A DNA stretch of 32,276 nucleotides from Clostridiales bacterium (GTDB lineage Bacteria > Bacillota > Clostridia > Lachnospirales > Lachnospiraceae): assembly GCA_018369015.1 (NCBI GenBank), contig JAGZDD010000024.1:1-32276 (forward strand), given 5' to 3'. The stretch's first letter is position 1. Every line of letters starts with the position of its first letter. Both the position numbers and the translations under genes were made by a program. The notes under the pieces are model-generated. The model was not told the origin of the DNA. It saw nothing but the letters and a program-made list of their open reading frames with translations, and made no database searches. This document shows positions 1 to 7,877 of this stretch, piece by piece.

Positions 1-37
1 CGCGGCTGTCTTTGCTCATAACCTGGCACCCCCGGCT

Positions 38-51
38 GGCTGAACTGTCAC
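38..51 (+). repeat. Right end of a GTAAC-type terminal-repeat element (truncated by window edge)
   Basis: The sequence GGCTGAACTGTCAC matches, with small changes, the right terminus of the MITE at 2099-2318 (GGCTGAATAGTTAC). The rest of any element would lie to the left, outside the window. This is seen by eye only; a solo terminus is also possible. Confidence 0.4.
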
Positions 52-66
52 AAAAAATAATTCCTG

Positions 67-95
67 TTGACAAGCGTCTTTAACCCAGCTATAAT
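67..95 (+). promoter_or_regulatory. Sigma-A promoter of the GntR-ABC operon
   Basis: A perfect -35 TTGACA (67-72) and a perfect -10 TATAAT (90-95) are separated by exactly 17 bp. Transcription would start near 101-103, about 40 bp before the GntR start codon. It is one of the best consensus promoters in the window. Confidence 0.9.
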
Positions 96-115
96 GTACT
101 TGTACAATAAGTACA
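95..115. promoter_or_regulatory. Inverted-repeat operator overlapping the transcription start
   Basis: TGTACTT (95-101) and AAGTACA (109-115) form a perfect 7-bp inverted repeat with a 7-nt centre, directly after the -10 box. Binding here would block transcription initiation. GntR regulators of the YtrA subfamily commonly repress their own operon, so this is the likely binding site of the protein encoded from 141; that pairing is inferred. Confidence 0.7.
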
Positions 116-140
116 CTACAGTTAGGTTAGGAGTGATTGC

Positions 141-515
141 ATGGAAATCATTATCAGTAATAAAACCAGTAAACCGATATACGAACAAATAACATCACAG
201 ATCAAAGCACTTATTATGAGCGGCGAATTACAGACGGGCGACCCTATTCCCTCAATGCGTTCTATGGCAAAATCCCTTCATGTCAGTGTTATTACTGTGC
301 AAAAGGCTTATGAAGATTTACAAAGGGATGGTTTTATTGAAACAACTGTCGGCAGAGGAAGTTTTGTGTCAGCTCAAAATAAAGATTTTATTTTAGAAGA
401 ACAACAGAAAAAAATTGAAAAACATCTGCTGGAAACGATTGAGCTTGCAAAGACAAATGGGATTTCACTGGAGAAGTTCCTGGACTTAGTCAAAATATTT
501 TATAGTGAGGAGTGA
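141..515 (+). CDS. GntR family transcriptional regulator, YtrA subfamily
   Basis: A 124-residue DNA-binding repressor. Residues about 8-75 form the GntR winged helix-turn-helix (KPIYEQITSQIKALIMSGEL, then SMRSMAKSLHVSVITVQKAY and a GFIETTVGRGSFV wing). The remaining 45 residues are a short helical dimerisation tail, too small for a FadR or MocR effector domain, which is the hallmark of the YtrA subfamily. Members usually control the ABC transporter encoded immediately downstream, often in response to antibiotics or cell-envelope stress. The gene starts with ATG after TTAGGAGTG and ends 4 nt before the ATPase start codon, so it leads a three-gene operon. A near-perfect promoter and an inverted repeat at 95-115 point to autorepression. 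The effector is unknown. Confidence 0.92.
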   Translation: MEIIISNKTSKPIYEQITSQIKALIMSGELQTGDPIPSMRSMAKSLHVSVITVQKAYEDLQRDGFIETTVGRGSFVSAQNKDFILEEQQKKIEKHLLETIELAKTNGISLEKFLDLVKIFYSEE

Positions 516-519
516 AACA

Positions 520-1386
520 ATGGATAATATAGTAGAAATCCAAAATCTAAACAAATCATATCCACATTCTGACTTTAGTTTAAAAAATGTATCATTTAAT
601 ATCCCCCGAGGAAATATTGTAGGTATTATCGGAGAAAACGGATCTGGCAAAACAACCATTTTAAAAGCAATATTAAATCTAATTTCTGTGGACAGCGGAA
701 CAATATTAATTTTCGGAACTCCTAACATAGATGACGTTTCTGTAAGAGAACGCGTGGGAATTGTTTTTGACGATAACTGTTTCCATGAAAATCTTTCTCC
801 TGTCAAAATAGAAAAAATAATGCGTGGGTTATACAAACAGTGGGATACAAAGCTGTTTTATAGTTATTGCGAACGTTTTCGTCTGCCGCCTGATAAAAAA
901 GTTGGTGCTTTTTCCAAAGGCATGAAAATGAAATTTGCAATCACGGTTGCTCTTTCACATTGTCCAGAATTTTTAGTTTTGGACGAAGCAACGAGCGGGC
1001 TTGACCCAGTTATGCGAGATGAGATTTTAGATGTATTCATGGATTTTATCCAAAATGAACAGCACTCTATTCTCATATCTTCTCATATTACATCAGACTT
1101 AGAGAAGATCGCCGACTATATTGTTTTTCTTGATAAAGGACAAATCATTTTCTCGCAGAGTAAAGATAACCTCATTTACAAATATGGCCTTATCCATTGT
1201 AGGGAAAAGGATTTTGAACAAATATCCCCGGAAGATATTTTGGCCTGCCGCAAAAAAGATTTTGAGTGGGAAGTGTTGGTTGCAGATAGAGAAAAGGCTT
1301 CACACAAATATAAACAGTGTGTTGTCGATAATGTTACTTTGGAAGAACTTATGCTTATGTATGTTAAAGGAGATGTGAAGAAATGA
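520..1386 (+). CDS. ABC transporter ATP-binding protein (YtrB/YhcH-type)
   Basis: An ATPase subunit of 288 residues. It has Walker A (GENGSGKTT near residue 40), a weak signature region (GAFSKGMKMKFAITVALSH, in place of LSGGQ-type LSKGM), Walker B (FLVLDEATSGLDP) and the switch histidine (ILISSHI). The C-terminal 80 residues form a family-typical extension. The ATG at 520 is chosen over the GTG at 505 because GAGGAG lies just upstream of 520 and because 505 would overlap the regulator's end. The stop codon overlaps the permease start (ATGA), indicating translational coupling. Partner: the permease at 1383. The substrate is not predictable; relatives are linked to drug or bacteriocin resistance. 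Confidence 0.93.
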   Translation: MDNIVEIQNLNKSYPHSDFSLKNVSFNIPRGNIVGIIGENGSGKTTILKAILNLISVDSGTILIFGTPNIDDVSVRERVGIVFDDNCFHENLSPVKIEKIMRGLYKQWDTKLFYSYCERFRLPPDKKVGAFSKGMKMKFAITVALSHCPEFLVLDEATSGLDPVMRDEILDVFMDFIQNEQHSILISSHITSDLEKIADYIVFLDKGQIIFSQSKDNLIYKYGLIHCREKDFEQISPEDILACRKKDFEWEVLVADREKASHKYKQCVVDNVTLEELMLMYVKGDVKK

Positions 1387-2018
1387 AAGGATTATTGCTC
1401 AAAGATTTTTACAATATGAAAGATAATATGGGTGCAACGATTGTCACAGCTATTTGCTTTGGTCTGCTGTTTATAGTCAATGGAAATCCGGCCATGTTTG
1501 TGCTTGCCGTTGCGTTAGCTGGCGGTTCTCTTGCATCTACCTGTATCAAAATCGACGAAATGGCAAAATGGGGAAAGTATGAAATTACAACACCTGTATC
1601 AAGGAAAATGATTGTTGTAGAAAAATACCTTTTACTCTTTCTCGTAACGCTTGCTGGTCTTATTTTAGGAACCATCGGAAGTGTACTGGCAGGAACATTA
1701 ATGCACGACCTTGATGTACAGAAATTATTACTGTATATATCCGTCGGTTTTTCACTGGCTCTGGTATCTGGCGGTTTAATCACACTATGTATTTTTAAAT
1801 TTGGCCTTATTAAGTCTGATACAGTTATAACGATTTGTTACTTGATACCTGTGGGCTTATTTGTGGGAGCGTTAATCTTGTTAAGATATATGGGATTTGA
1901 CTTCATGCAGGGCAATATATATTTCTTCTTAACTTGCATATTACCTGTATTAGCACTTATTTTCACAATCATTATTGCAGGTATAAATATATCTGTTTAT
2001 AAAAAGCACCAATTTTAG
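1383..2018 (+). CDS. ABC-2 type transporter permease
   Basis: A 211-residue integral membrane protein with about six hydrophobic segments. The N-terminal motif MKGLLLKDFYNMKDNM is typical of ABC-2 permeases paired with GntR-YtrB modules, where a cytoplasmic LLLKDF helix precedes the first membrane span. The helices lie near residues 15-35, 37-50, 75-100, 110-135, 145-165 and 178-203. It shares four bases with the upstream ATPase gene and would form the membrane pore of that transporter as a dimer. No substrate can be inferred. No obvious terminator follows; a MITE lies about 80 bp downstream. Confidence 0.88.
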   Translation: MKGLLLKDFYNMKDNMGATIVTAICFGLLFIVNGNPAMFVLAVALAGGSLASTCIKIDEMAKWGKYEITTPVSRKMIVVEKYLLLFLVTLAGLILGTIGSVLAGTLMHDLDVQKLLLYISVGFSLALVSGGLITLCIFKFGLIKSDTVITICYLIPVGLFVGALILLRYMGFDFMQGNIYFFLTCILPVLALIFTIIIAGINISVYKKHQF

Positions 2019-2090
2019 TTAATGGGTGCCCTTTGGCATGAACGATTTATCATTTTCAGAGAACTATATACTTTTTTCTTTCTTCCTTTC

Positions 2091-2326
2091 AGATTGTCGT
2101 AACTATTCAGCCATGCTTCTCGGATTCGCAGTTGTCGCTGCTTTTACCATGCTTACGCAGCTAAATCCTCGATTATGGCGTACCGCCATATGTGTGGTGA
2201 TCCAAAAACTCCTCTGAATCAAGCTTTCGGTCTACGCTGTGTTTCGGTCGGCACAAGACGTCCACCGGACGTCTTGCGCCGGATTTTTGTATCCCCAGCC
2301 TCATGGCTGAATAGTTACAGATTGTC
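2091..2326. mobile_element. 220-bp MITE (2099-2318) with 17-bp TIRs and 8-bp target site duplication
   Basis: The left end GTAACTATTCAGCCATG (2099-2115) is the exact reverse complement of the right end (2302-2318). The 8-mer AGATTGTC occurs immediately outside both ends (2091-2098 and 2319-2326), a perfect target duplication. The interior has no convincing gene but contains a strong hairpin (AAGACGT...ACGTCTT, about 2254-2276). No transposase is encoded, so it is non-autonomous. Ends starting GTAA with an 8-bp duplication match what is known of IS66-family elements; that assignment is inferred. Other termini and partial copies occur in the window, including 16814-16926, 18249-18286 and 23876-23892. 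Confidence 0.85.
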
Positions 2327-2347
2327 AGAAAAACTTTCAAAAAGTTG

Positions 2348-2376
2348 TTGACAAATATCTATTTATCATGTATATT
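2348..2376 (+). promoter_or_regulatory. Promoter of the tRNA-Gly gene
   Basis: TTGACA (2348-2353), a 17-bp spacer and TATATT (2371-2376) lie about 50 bp upstream of the mature tRNA 5' end. It sits just outside the MITE right end, so the insertion did not disrupt it. Confidence 0.8.
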
Positions 2377-2425
2377 ATTACTTGTCCTTGAGACAGTAAC
2401 AAAAAATAAATAAGATAGTTATTAT

Positions 2426-2497
2426 GCGCGAGTGGCTCAGTGGTGGAGTATCGCCTTGCCAAGGCGAGGGTCGCGGGTTCGAATCCCGTCTCGCGCT
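2426..2497 (+). tRNA. tRNA-Gly (GCC)
   Basis: A 72-nt cloverleaf. The acceptor arms GCGCGAG (2426-2432) and CTCGCGC (2490-2496) pair fully. The anticodon stem TCGCC/GGCGA encloses loop TTGCCAA with anticodon GCC at 2458-2460. The T arm contains GGGTTCGAATCCC. The CCA end is not encoded; the discriminator is T at 2497. The gene is solitary, with its own promoter and terminator. Confidence 0.97.
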
Positions 2498-2513
2498 CTT
2501 TATTTTCAAGTAA

Positions 2514-2549
2514 AACAGCGGCTTTGAGAAAATAGCCGCTGTTTTTTAT
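2514..2549 (+). terminator. Rho-independent terminator of tRNA-Gly
   Basis: A perfect 10-bp stem AACAGCGGCT / AGCCGCTGTT (2514-2523, 2534-2543) with a 10-nt loop is followed by a T tract. It ends the tRNA transcript and may also serve the converging pseudogene on the other strand. Confidence 0.88.
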
Positions 2550-2602
2550 TACTAAAAATAGCACGATTTAAAATCAAAACTTTGAAATCCGCAGACGTTA
2601 AA

Positions 2603-3513
2603 CTAATACTGCCTCACTTTGCAAAAGCCTTTCCTCGCCGTATACTTCTGATCAAGCTCCAGCACCTCACGGTTATTTCTATCAATGTAATAACACATTC
2701 CATCAGGATCCTGGGCAAAAAACCATCCATTTTCATTATCAAGTATGAGGATGCGGTTTTCAACAGGAATCACAACATTGCCTTCCCTGTCGAAAACGCC
2801 GCATTCCCCATCATAATCGCCGTCACCGATACTTATAAGCCCCCATTAAGAATCAACTTTAATATAATTTTGATCTTCGCCAAATGTAATCATCCAGCGG
2901 TTCGGAGGAATAATAACATTTCCCTCAGCGTCAGCCAGATAATCGCTGCTCAGCGCTTCATAATTGATCACTAATTCCCCGGACAAATCAATCGCCCCAT
3001 AACTTGCATACGTTCTTTCAACAGCAATAAGCGCCTCATTTTCAAAAAATGTATAGGAACGGGCGCCAAATATTCAAAGGAACCTACATCCACAGCCTGC
3101 TCAAAGGCCGGATGCATCAAAAAAATTTAACGCCAACCATTGATCTGCACACAAGCAGAACACTTCCCAATACAATCCCGCCAAATACCAGAGGCTTTTT
3201 TTGATAAAAAGAAACCGCCAGCCACACAACAAAGGTCATTCCCACGGCCACCACTGCCAGATGCCCCACGGCCAAAATCAAGCTGGACAAAGCCCGTAAA
3301 TTATCAAAAACCGCGCTGTCAGCCGCTGAATATAAAAACAACAAAGCCAGCGGCAAACATCAGCATATAAATCCCATCCAGCAGCCAGGCCCCTCTGCCT
3401 CCGCCGCCGCTCCTGCGTCTGAACAAAATTACAAAAACAAAAGCCGCGGCAAATATAGCCAGAAAAAACCATCCCAATTTTTACACATCCCCATTGCATT
3501 TATAAAAATTCAT
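2603..3513 (-). pseudogene. Decayed membrane protein with WG-repeat domain
   Basis: On the minus strand an ATG at 3513 starts MNFYKCNGDV and is stopped at codon 11 (TAA, 3483-3481). The same frame then reads KLGWFFLAIFAAAFVFVILF, clearly a membrane segment. A frameshift near 3320-3355 continues into further membrane helices ending in TGA at 3119-3117. Another shift near 3075 restores FGARSYTFFENEALIAVERT, and after an in-frame TAA at 2848-2846 the reading goes on as WGLISIGDGDYDGECGVFDR and VVIPVENRILILDN, finishing at 2603. The WGLI...GVFDREGNVVIP pattern is that of WG (KWG) repeats. At least three stops and two frameshifts make it non-functional, or else the assembly here is poor. It may originally have been one gene or two coupled ones. 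Confidence 0.75.
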
Positions 3514-3547
3514 CTGCCAGTACCTTATTTAGTATAACAAATTCTTT

Positions 3548-3576
3548 TAACAGCCGCAAGCTGGCTGAACTGTTAC
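3548..3576. repeat. Short GTAAC-family palindromic terminus
   Basis: TAACAG (3548-3553) and CTGTTA (3570-3575) flank GGCTGAA-type sequence. The right half GGCTGAACTGTTAC matches the MITE terminus, suggesting a solo or collapsed element between the pseudogene and the dehydrogenase. Confidence 0.45.
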
Positions 3577-3685
3577 AGCTGACTTTCAGAGAGATTTTGT
3601 CACCCTTTATATTTTCTCCAAAAAGTGCTATACTTGTGTTGCTTTTATATGTACACCAACACAATTTACAAACGGAGGAAATGCA

Positions 3686-4630
3686 ATGAACATTGTATTA
3701 TTGGAATCTTTGGCGGTTGACGCCGCGCTTTTAGACAGCTACGTGCAGCCCTTAAAAGCCGCTGGACATACATTTACCAGCTATGAGAGAACAGAGGATC
3801 TTAATGCTCAAATCAGAGCTGCAAAAGATGCCGATATTCTTATGCTTGCAAACATGCCGCTGAATGAGGAGCTTATCAAGAACTGCCCTCACCTGAAATA
3901 TATCAACATAGCCTTTACAGGAGTAGACCATGTTCCAGTTGCCCTGGCAAAATCCAAAGGAATCCTTGTAAGCAATGCTTCCGGCTACTCTACCCAATCG
4001 GTCGCAGAGCTTACGCTAGGCATGATCCTTTCGCTTTTAAGAAATATTTCAGCGGCCCATGAACGCTGCAAAAACGGACTCACAAAGGACGGCATTGTCG
4101 GCCATGAGCTTTCGGGGAAAACCGTAGGCATTATCGGAACCGGAGCGATCGGCATGCAGTCTGCACGGCTTTGCCAGGCCTTTGGCTGCAAAATTCTTGC
4201 CTACAACGGCTTCCACCCTGGCAAAACAGCCGAAGGAATCACTTATCTGCCCCTTTATCCAATGCTTGAGCAGTCTGATATTGTCCTGCTGCATTGCCCG
4301 CTGACGCCCCAGTCCAAAAATCTCATTGACGCAAAGGCTCTAAGCCATATGAAACCAACTGCGCTGCTCATCAATACGGCCCGAGGTCCGGTCGTTGATT
4401 CTGCGGCCCTTGCCAATGCTTTAAATGCCGGCATTATCGCGGGTGCAGGAATTGATGTTTTTGAAATGGAACCTCCCATTCCTTCAGATCATCCCCTGTG
4501 CTCCTGCAAAAATATTTTGCTGACTCCCCATGTTGCTTTTGCTACGGCAGAGTCAATGAAGCTGCGCGCGGATATTGTCTTTGATAATCTGCAAAAATTC
4601 CTCAATGGTACGCCAGTAAATCTTGTTTAA
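3686..4630 (+). CDS. D-isomer-specific 2-hydroxyacid dehydrogenase, NAD(P)-dependent
   Basis: A 314-residue cytoplasmic oxidoreductase interconverting 2-oxo acids and D-2-hydroxy acids. The split substrate domain covers about 1-100 and 285-314; the Rossmann domain (100-285) carries GIIGTGAIG at 148-156. The catalytic triad of the family is intact: Arg233 in NTARGPVVD, Glu262 in DVFEMEPP and His282 in TPHVAFAT. The length is typical (310-330). The start is the ATG after ACGGAGGAA. It is monocistronic, flanked by repeats. The dinucleotide-loop residue after the glycines is not clear enough to choose NAD or NADP. The physiological substrate (hydroxypyruvate, glyoxylate, phosphoglycerate-like or D-lactate) cannot be fixed from sequence alone; lack of an ACT domain argues against classical SerA. 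Confidence 0.93.
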   Translation: MNIVLLESLAVDAALLDSYVQPLKAAGHTFTSYERTEDLNAQIRAAKDADILMLANMPLNEELIKNCPHLKYINIAFTGVDHVPVALAKSKGILVSNASGYSTQSVAELTLGMILSLLRNISAAHERCKNGLTKDGIVGHELSGKTVGIIGTGAIGMQSARLCQAFGCKILAYNGFHPGKTAEGITYLPLYPMLEQSDIVLLHCPLTPQSKNLIDAKALSHMKPTALLINTARGPVVDSAALANALNAGIIAGAGIDVFEMEPPIPSDHPLCSCKNILLTPHVAFATAESMKLRADIVFDNLQKFLNGTPVNLV

Positions 4631-4669
4631 TACAAACCGCGTGCGGCGTAAAGCCAGAACAAAAACAAA

Positions 4670-4770
4670 AAGCTCCGCCTGCCAAACGCTCGCGCAGGCG
4701 CTCGGGCGCCCAAGCGCCTGCCTGTGCGCGGTATGCGTATCCTCGCGTATGCGTTTGGAAAGCGGAACTT
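4670..4770. repeat. 101-bp nested GC-rich palindrome
   Basis: The outer arms AAGCTCCGCCTGCCAAACGC (4670-4689) and the reverse complement of 4751-4770 match at 17 of 20 positions. Inside is a perfect 9-bp hairpin, GCAGGCGCT (4694-4702) with AGCGCCTGC (4713-4721). It lies between the converging dehydrogenase and lysA genes, so it may act as a two-way terminator, although no T tract is obvious. Its composition differs strongly from the neighbouring genes. Confidence 0.65.
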
Positions 4771-4802
4771 CTCACAGATCCGTTCATCAAATCAAACAGA
4801 CA

Positions 4803-6074
4803 CTATTTGGTATATTTATCAAACATTCCTGTAAAATCAAAAGTTGAAAAATAGTCGGTAGGTGTTTCAGCACGGCGTATAAGCTGAGTAGAACCATCCT
4901 CTTTTAATAAAACCTCGGCAGACCTGAGTTTTCCATTGTAATTATAGCCCATGGAAAAGCCGTGCGCCCCGGTGTCGTGAATGACAACATAGTCTCCCAT
5001 CTCAATTTTAGGAAGCATACGGTCCACGGCAAACTTATCATTATTTTCACATAACGACCCGGTCACATCATATTTATGGTCACAAGGCGCGTCTTCCTTG
5101 CCTGCCACAGTGATGTGATGGTAAGCGCCGTACATTGCGGGACGCATTAAGTTGCAGGCGCATGCGTCCAGGCCAATATAATCTTTAAAAGTCTTTTTCT
5201 CATGGATCGCTTTTGTAATTAAATGACCGTAGGGCGCCAGCATAAAACGGCCCATCTCGGTAAAGATAGCGACATCCCCCATGCCGGCCGGAACAAGAAT
5301 TTCTTCAAAAGCCTGGCGTACACCCTCTCCAATCACTTCAATATCGTTAGGCTCTTCATCAGGATGGTAAGCTACCCCCACGCCGCCGGACAGATTAATA
5401 AATTTAATATCCGCCCCGGTTTCCTCTTTAAGCTCTACTGCCGTCTTAAAAAGGATTCTTGCAAGCGCCGGATAATACTCGTTTGTCTTTGTATTGCTGG
5501 CAAGAAATGCATGAAGACCAAAAGTCTTTGCGCCTTTTTCTTTTAAAATTTTAAAGCCCTCTGTCAGCTGTTCCCTTGTAAAGCCATATTTTGCTTCTCC
5601 TGGAGTATCCATAATCGATGTGCTGATTTTAAATTCTCCGCCTGTATTAAAACGGCAGCAAATCGTTTCCGGTATTTTCCCTGCCACTTTCTCTAGAAAT
5701 CCGATATGGCTGATGTCGTCCAGATTAATAATCGCCCCAAGCTTTGCCGCCAGTTCAAAATCCTCTGCGGGCGTATCATTCGATGAAAACATGATCTCAT
5801 GCCCTTTAAACCCACACACATCGGACATCATAAGCTCTGTCAGAGAGGAACAATCTGTTCCGCAGCCTTCCTCCTTAAGTATTTTTAAAAGGAACGGGTT
5901 CGGCGTAGCCTTTACAGCAAAATACTCCTTAAAACCTTTATTCCACGCAAACGCTTTATATACTTTTCGGGCATTTTCACGGATTCCTTTTTCATCATAT
6001 AAATGGAACGGCGTCGGATATTCTTTGACAATCTCCTCGATCTGCTCTTTTGTAACAAATGGTACTTTTTTCAT
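4803..6074 (-). CDS. lysA: Diaminopimelate decarboxylase family protein (LysA type)
   Basis: A 423-residue PLP enzyme of fold type III, expected to convert meso-diaminopimelate to L-lysine and CO2. The N-terminal TIM barrel has the PLP lysine Lys55 in YFAVKATPNP, His188 in GLHAF and the phosphate-binding glycines LSGGVGVAYHP (228-238). The C-terminal beta domain has CNLMRPAMYGAYHH and the partner-site Cys342 in GSLCENND. FTEMGRFMLAP replaces the usual EPGR, a small oddity. The start ATG follows AAAGGAGC. It is a single gene with a roughly 250-nt leader that can fold into several hairpins but shows no L-box consensus. Other decarboxylases of this fold (ornithine/arginine, carboxynorspermidine) are less likely because of length and motif fit. 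Confidence 0.85.
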   Translation of the reverse strand: MKKVPFVTKEQIEEIVKEYPTPFHLYDEKGIRENARKVYKAFAWNKGFKEYFAVKATPNPFLLKILKEEGCGTDCSSLTELMMSDVCGFKGHEIMFSSNDTPAEDFELAAKLGAIINLDDISHIGFLEKVAGKIPETICCRFNTGGEFKISTSIMDTPGEAKYGFTREQLTEGFKILKEKGAKTFGLHAFLASNTKTNEYYPALARILFKTAVELKEETGADIKFINLSGGVGVAYHPDEEPNDIEVIGEGVRQAFEEILVPAGMGDVAIFTEMGRFMLAPYGHLITKAIHEKKTFKDYIGLDACACNLMRPAMYGAYHHITVAGKEDAPCDHKYDVTGSLCENNDKFAVDRMLPKIEMGDYVVIHDTGAHGFSMGYNYNGKLRSAEVLLKEDGSTQLIRRAETPTDYFSTFDFTGMFDKYTK

Positions 6075-6099
6075 AAATTCTTGCTCCTTTCCTCTGTTT

Positions 6100-6250
6100 G
6101 CCGTGCTTCTTCACGGCATCAGGTTATCCCCTTGAGGGGCTTCATCAATTCGCCGGGCGGTTATCTGGATGCCCCCAAAAATTGCCGGAATAAATTTTCA
6201 AATACGTTCCAGGCCAGCACAGCCTTTAAGTCCAGACATTCCCCGGCAAT
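6100..6250 (-). promoter_or_regulatory. Structured 5' leader of lysA with terminator-like hairpin
   Basis: Reading on the minus strand from 6250, ATTGCCGG (6250-6243) can pair with CCGGCAAT (6188-6181), which runs into TTTTT, so the fold resembles an attenuator. A second hairpin CCCCT/AGGGG (near 6128-6138) and a third GCCGTG/CACGGC (6100-6117) follow just before the ribosome binding site. No lysine-riboswitch core could be recognised, so the regulatory role is only inferred. This covers most of the 308-bp gap between lysA and the next gene. Confidence 0.4.
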
Positions 6251-6326
6251 ATAAACTCTATATACAGCATTACTCTGTCAGGATTATCGTATTCTTGTAC
6301 AAAAACACTATAATTCATAAAAAAAG

Positions 6327-6373
6327 AAAAGTCAATGCAGCACTGCGAGAAAACACAGGCTCCACTGACTTTT
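6327..6373. terminator. Terminator of the glycosidase gene (possibly bidirectional)
   Basis: AAAAGTCA (6327-6334) pairs perfectly with TGACTTTT (6366-6373), with further pairing inside (ATGCAG region against CTCCACT, partial). On the minus strand a T-rich run follows the stem, just after the stop of the GH140-like gene; the plus strand also has a T tract. Confidence 0.7.
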
Positions 6374-6382
6374 TTGTTACTA

Positions 6383-7855
6383 TTATTCATCCCAGCCCGG
6401 AAATACCTTTTCCTCAGCCGTTTCAGGAGCTTCATACATTGCCTTCACCTCCGAAAGCAGCCGCCCCGGGCGCCCAAAGCCGGCACAAGCGTCATCAATG
6501 ACAAGGATCCAGTCCTTTGCCCGGCCTTCATCGGGCGCTGTAAATGCTTCCCAGGTATGGTTGTTGGCAATCTGCACAGCCTGGGAACACTCCCCATTTC
6601 TCGGGTTAAACCACCAGACATTGAGGGTATCGCCGCTAAGCTTACATAAATCAACACTTTCTGTACCACCGCTGGTTAGATAAACAAAAGCAAATGCTCC
6701 ATCCTTATGTACGCAGGCCTGACGGTGGCCATCAAGACAGCCGTCGCCGCAATGCGCCCCATGGCCAATCATTTCCTGGCACGGAATTATCTTGTCAAAA
6801 GGCCTGGACGCCAGCAAATCTCTCAGTACCCGCATTTGCCACGCCCCGGGGCGGTCCAATGCTTCACACCATGTATACGGCCTGCCTAAAGAACGCTCCT
6901 TCTCCGAAATTGTACACCATACCGAGGAATGGCCATAGGTATGTCCAAAGGCTCCCGCAAACAGCGACCAATAGGCCCGCTTGCGGACAATCCATTCGTC
7001 ATGGAGCGGCAAAGGATTTGGCCAGTTTGATGGCATCTGCTCATAGGCCGGTTCCCCGTCAAACACCGGCATAGTCTTTTCCCGGTTATAATCAATTTTT
7101 ACCTGGACATAATTCTGCGTCTTTGTCCCATGTCCGGACTGAAGCATAATAAAATCAATCCAGACGTCCTCATCATCCCAGTAAGTCATTGTCGAATATT
7201 TTCCGGTTTCCATTTCAAAACAGGTATGATAGGTCATCAGCACATCGCTCCAATGCACATCGGGAATATTCCATTTCAAATCACACCCGGTCACGCCATG
7301 ACCGATCCCCTCCGCCATCCTGCGCCATACGTTTTTATAACTAACCCCCTTATGAATCGGCTGACGGTCACCGCCAAGGCACCAGACAATATTTCCCCGG
7401 TCTTTATAGCGACGGCCAATCCAGTCACCATACTCATAAGCGTTGTCCTCATTTACTATTTTATCAAAGGTCTGACCGCCCCAATTTTCTCCTACAACAA
7501 GCTGGCCCCAGGCAGGCAGCAAAAGGACATACAGGCCCCGGCGGTCCGCTTCGTCAATGATCCAGTCCAGGTATTTAAAATACTTTTCATTCCGTTTTGA
7601 CAAATCATAGTCAAATAATGCCGGCTCGCCGCAGGGCGTGCGCATCTCATAATCCATTTCAGGATCAAGGGCCACAATCTGCAATACAGTAAACCCCTGC
7701 TGTACTCTTTTGTCCATTAAATATAGCGCGTCATCCCATTTTAAGCGCATTGGCATTGTCCAATCCGTATCTGCGAGCCAGAAAAAAGGCTTACCGCTCA
7801 CAGTTTCTAAATGCCTTTTGTCCTCTGACACTCTCAATTTCTCCAAATAACTCAT
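6383..7855 (-). CDS. DUF4038-type glycoside hydrolase, GH140 (apiosidase)-like
   Basis: A 490-residue enzyme with a TIM-barrel DUF4038 domain (about 12-360) and a C-terminal beta domain of the collagen-binding-2 type (about 390-475). The N-terminal GKPFFWLADTDWTMPMRLKWDD motif is diagnostic for the family. Candidate catalytic acids are Asp163 (WCLGGDRQP) and Glu268 (VFDGEPAYE), placed as in GH140, whose characterised member releases apiose-containing side chains from rhamnogalacturonan II. No signal peptide, so it is probably cytoplasmic and acts on imported oligosaccharides. ATG is preceded by GAGGTGG. It follows the LacI gene by 50 bp and is probably cotranscribed with it. The exact glycan specificity is inferred. 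Confidence 0.88.
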   Translation of the reverse strand: MSYLEKLRVSEDKRHLETVSGKPFFWLADTDWTMPMRLKWDDALYLMDKRVQQGFTVLQIVALDPEMDYEMRTPCGEPALFDYDLSKRNEKYFKYLDWIIDEADRRGLYVLLLPAWGQLVVGENWGGQTFDKIVNEDNAYEYGDWIGRRYKDRGNIVWCLGGDRQPIHKGVSYKNVWRRMAEGIGHGVTGCDLKWNIPDVHWSDVLMTYHTCFEMETGKYSTMTYWDDEDVWIDFIMLQSGHGTKTQNYVQVKIDYNREKTMPVFDGEPAYEQMPSNWPNPLPLHDEWIVRKRAYWSLFAGAFGHTYGHSSVWCTISEKERSLGRPYTWCEALDRPGAWQMRVLRDLLASRPFDKIIPCQEMIGHGAHCGDGCLDGHRQACVHKDGAFAFVYLTSGGTESVDLCKLSGDTLNVWWFNPRNGECSQAVQIANNHTWEAFTAPDEGRAKDWILVIDDACAGFGRPGRLLSEVKAMYEAPETAEEKVFPGWDE

Positions 7856-7877
7856 ACAACCACCTCATTCATAATTT

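Noticed and set aside
2026..2217. 63-codon open frame after the permease gene
   Set aside because: It has no binding site, spans the left end of the MITE and has no recognisable content.
6075..6330. Lysine riboswitch (L-box) before lysA
   Set aside because: The conserved AGAGG-type core was not found, so only a generic structured leader is reported.
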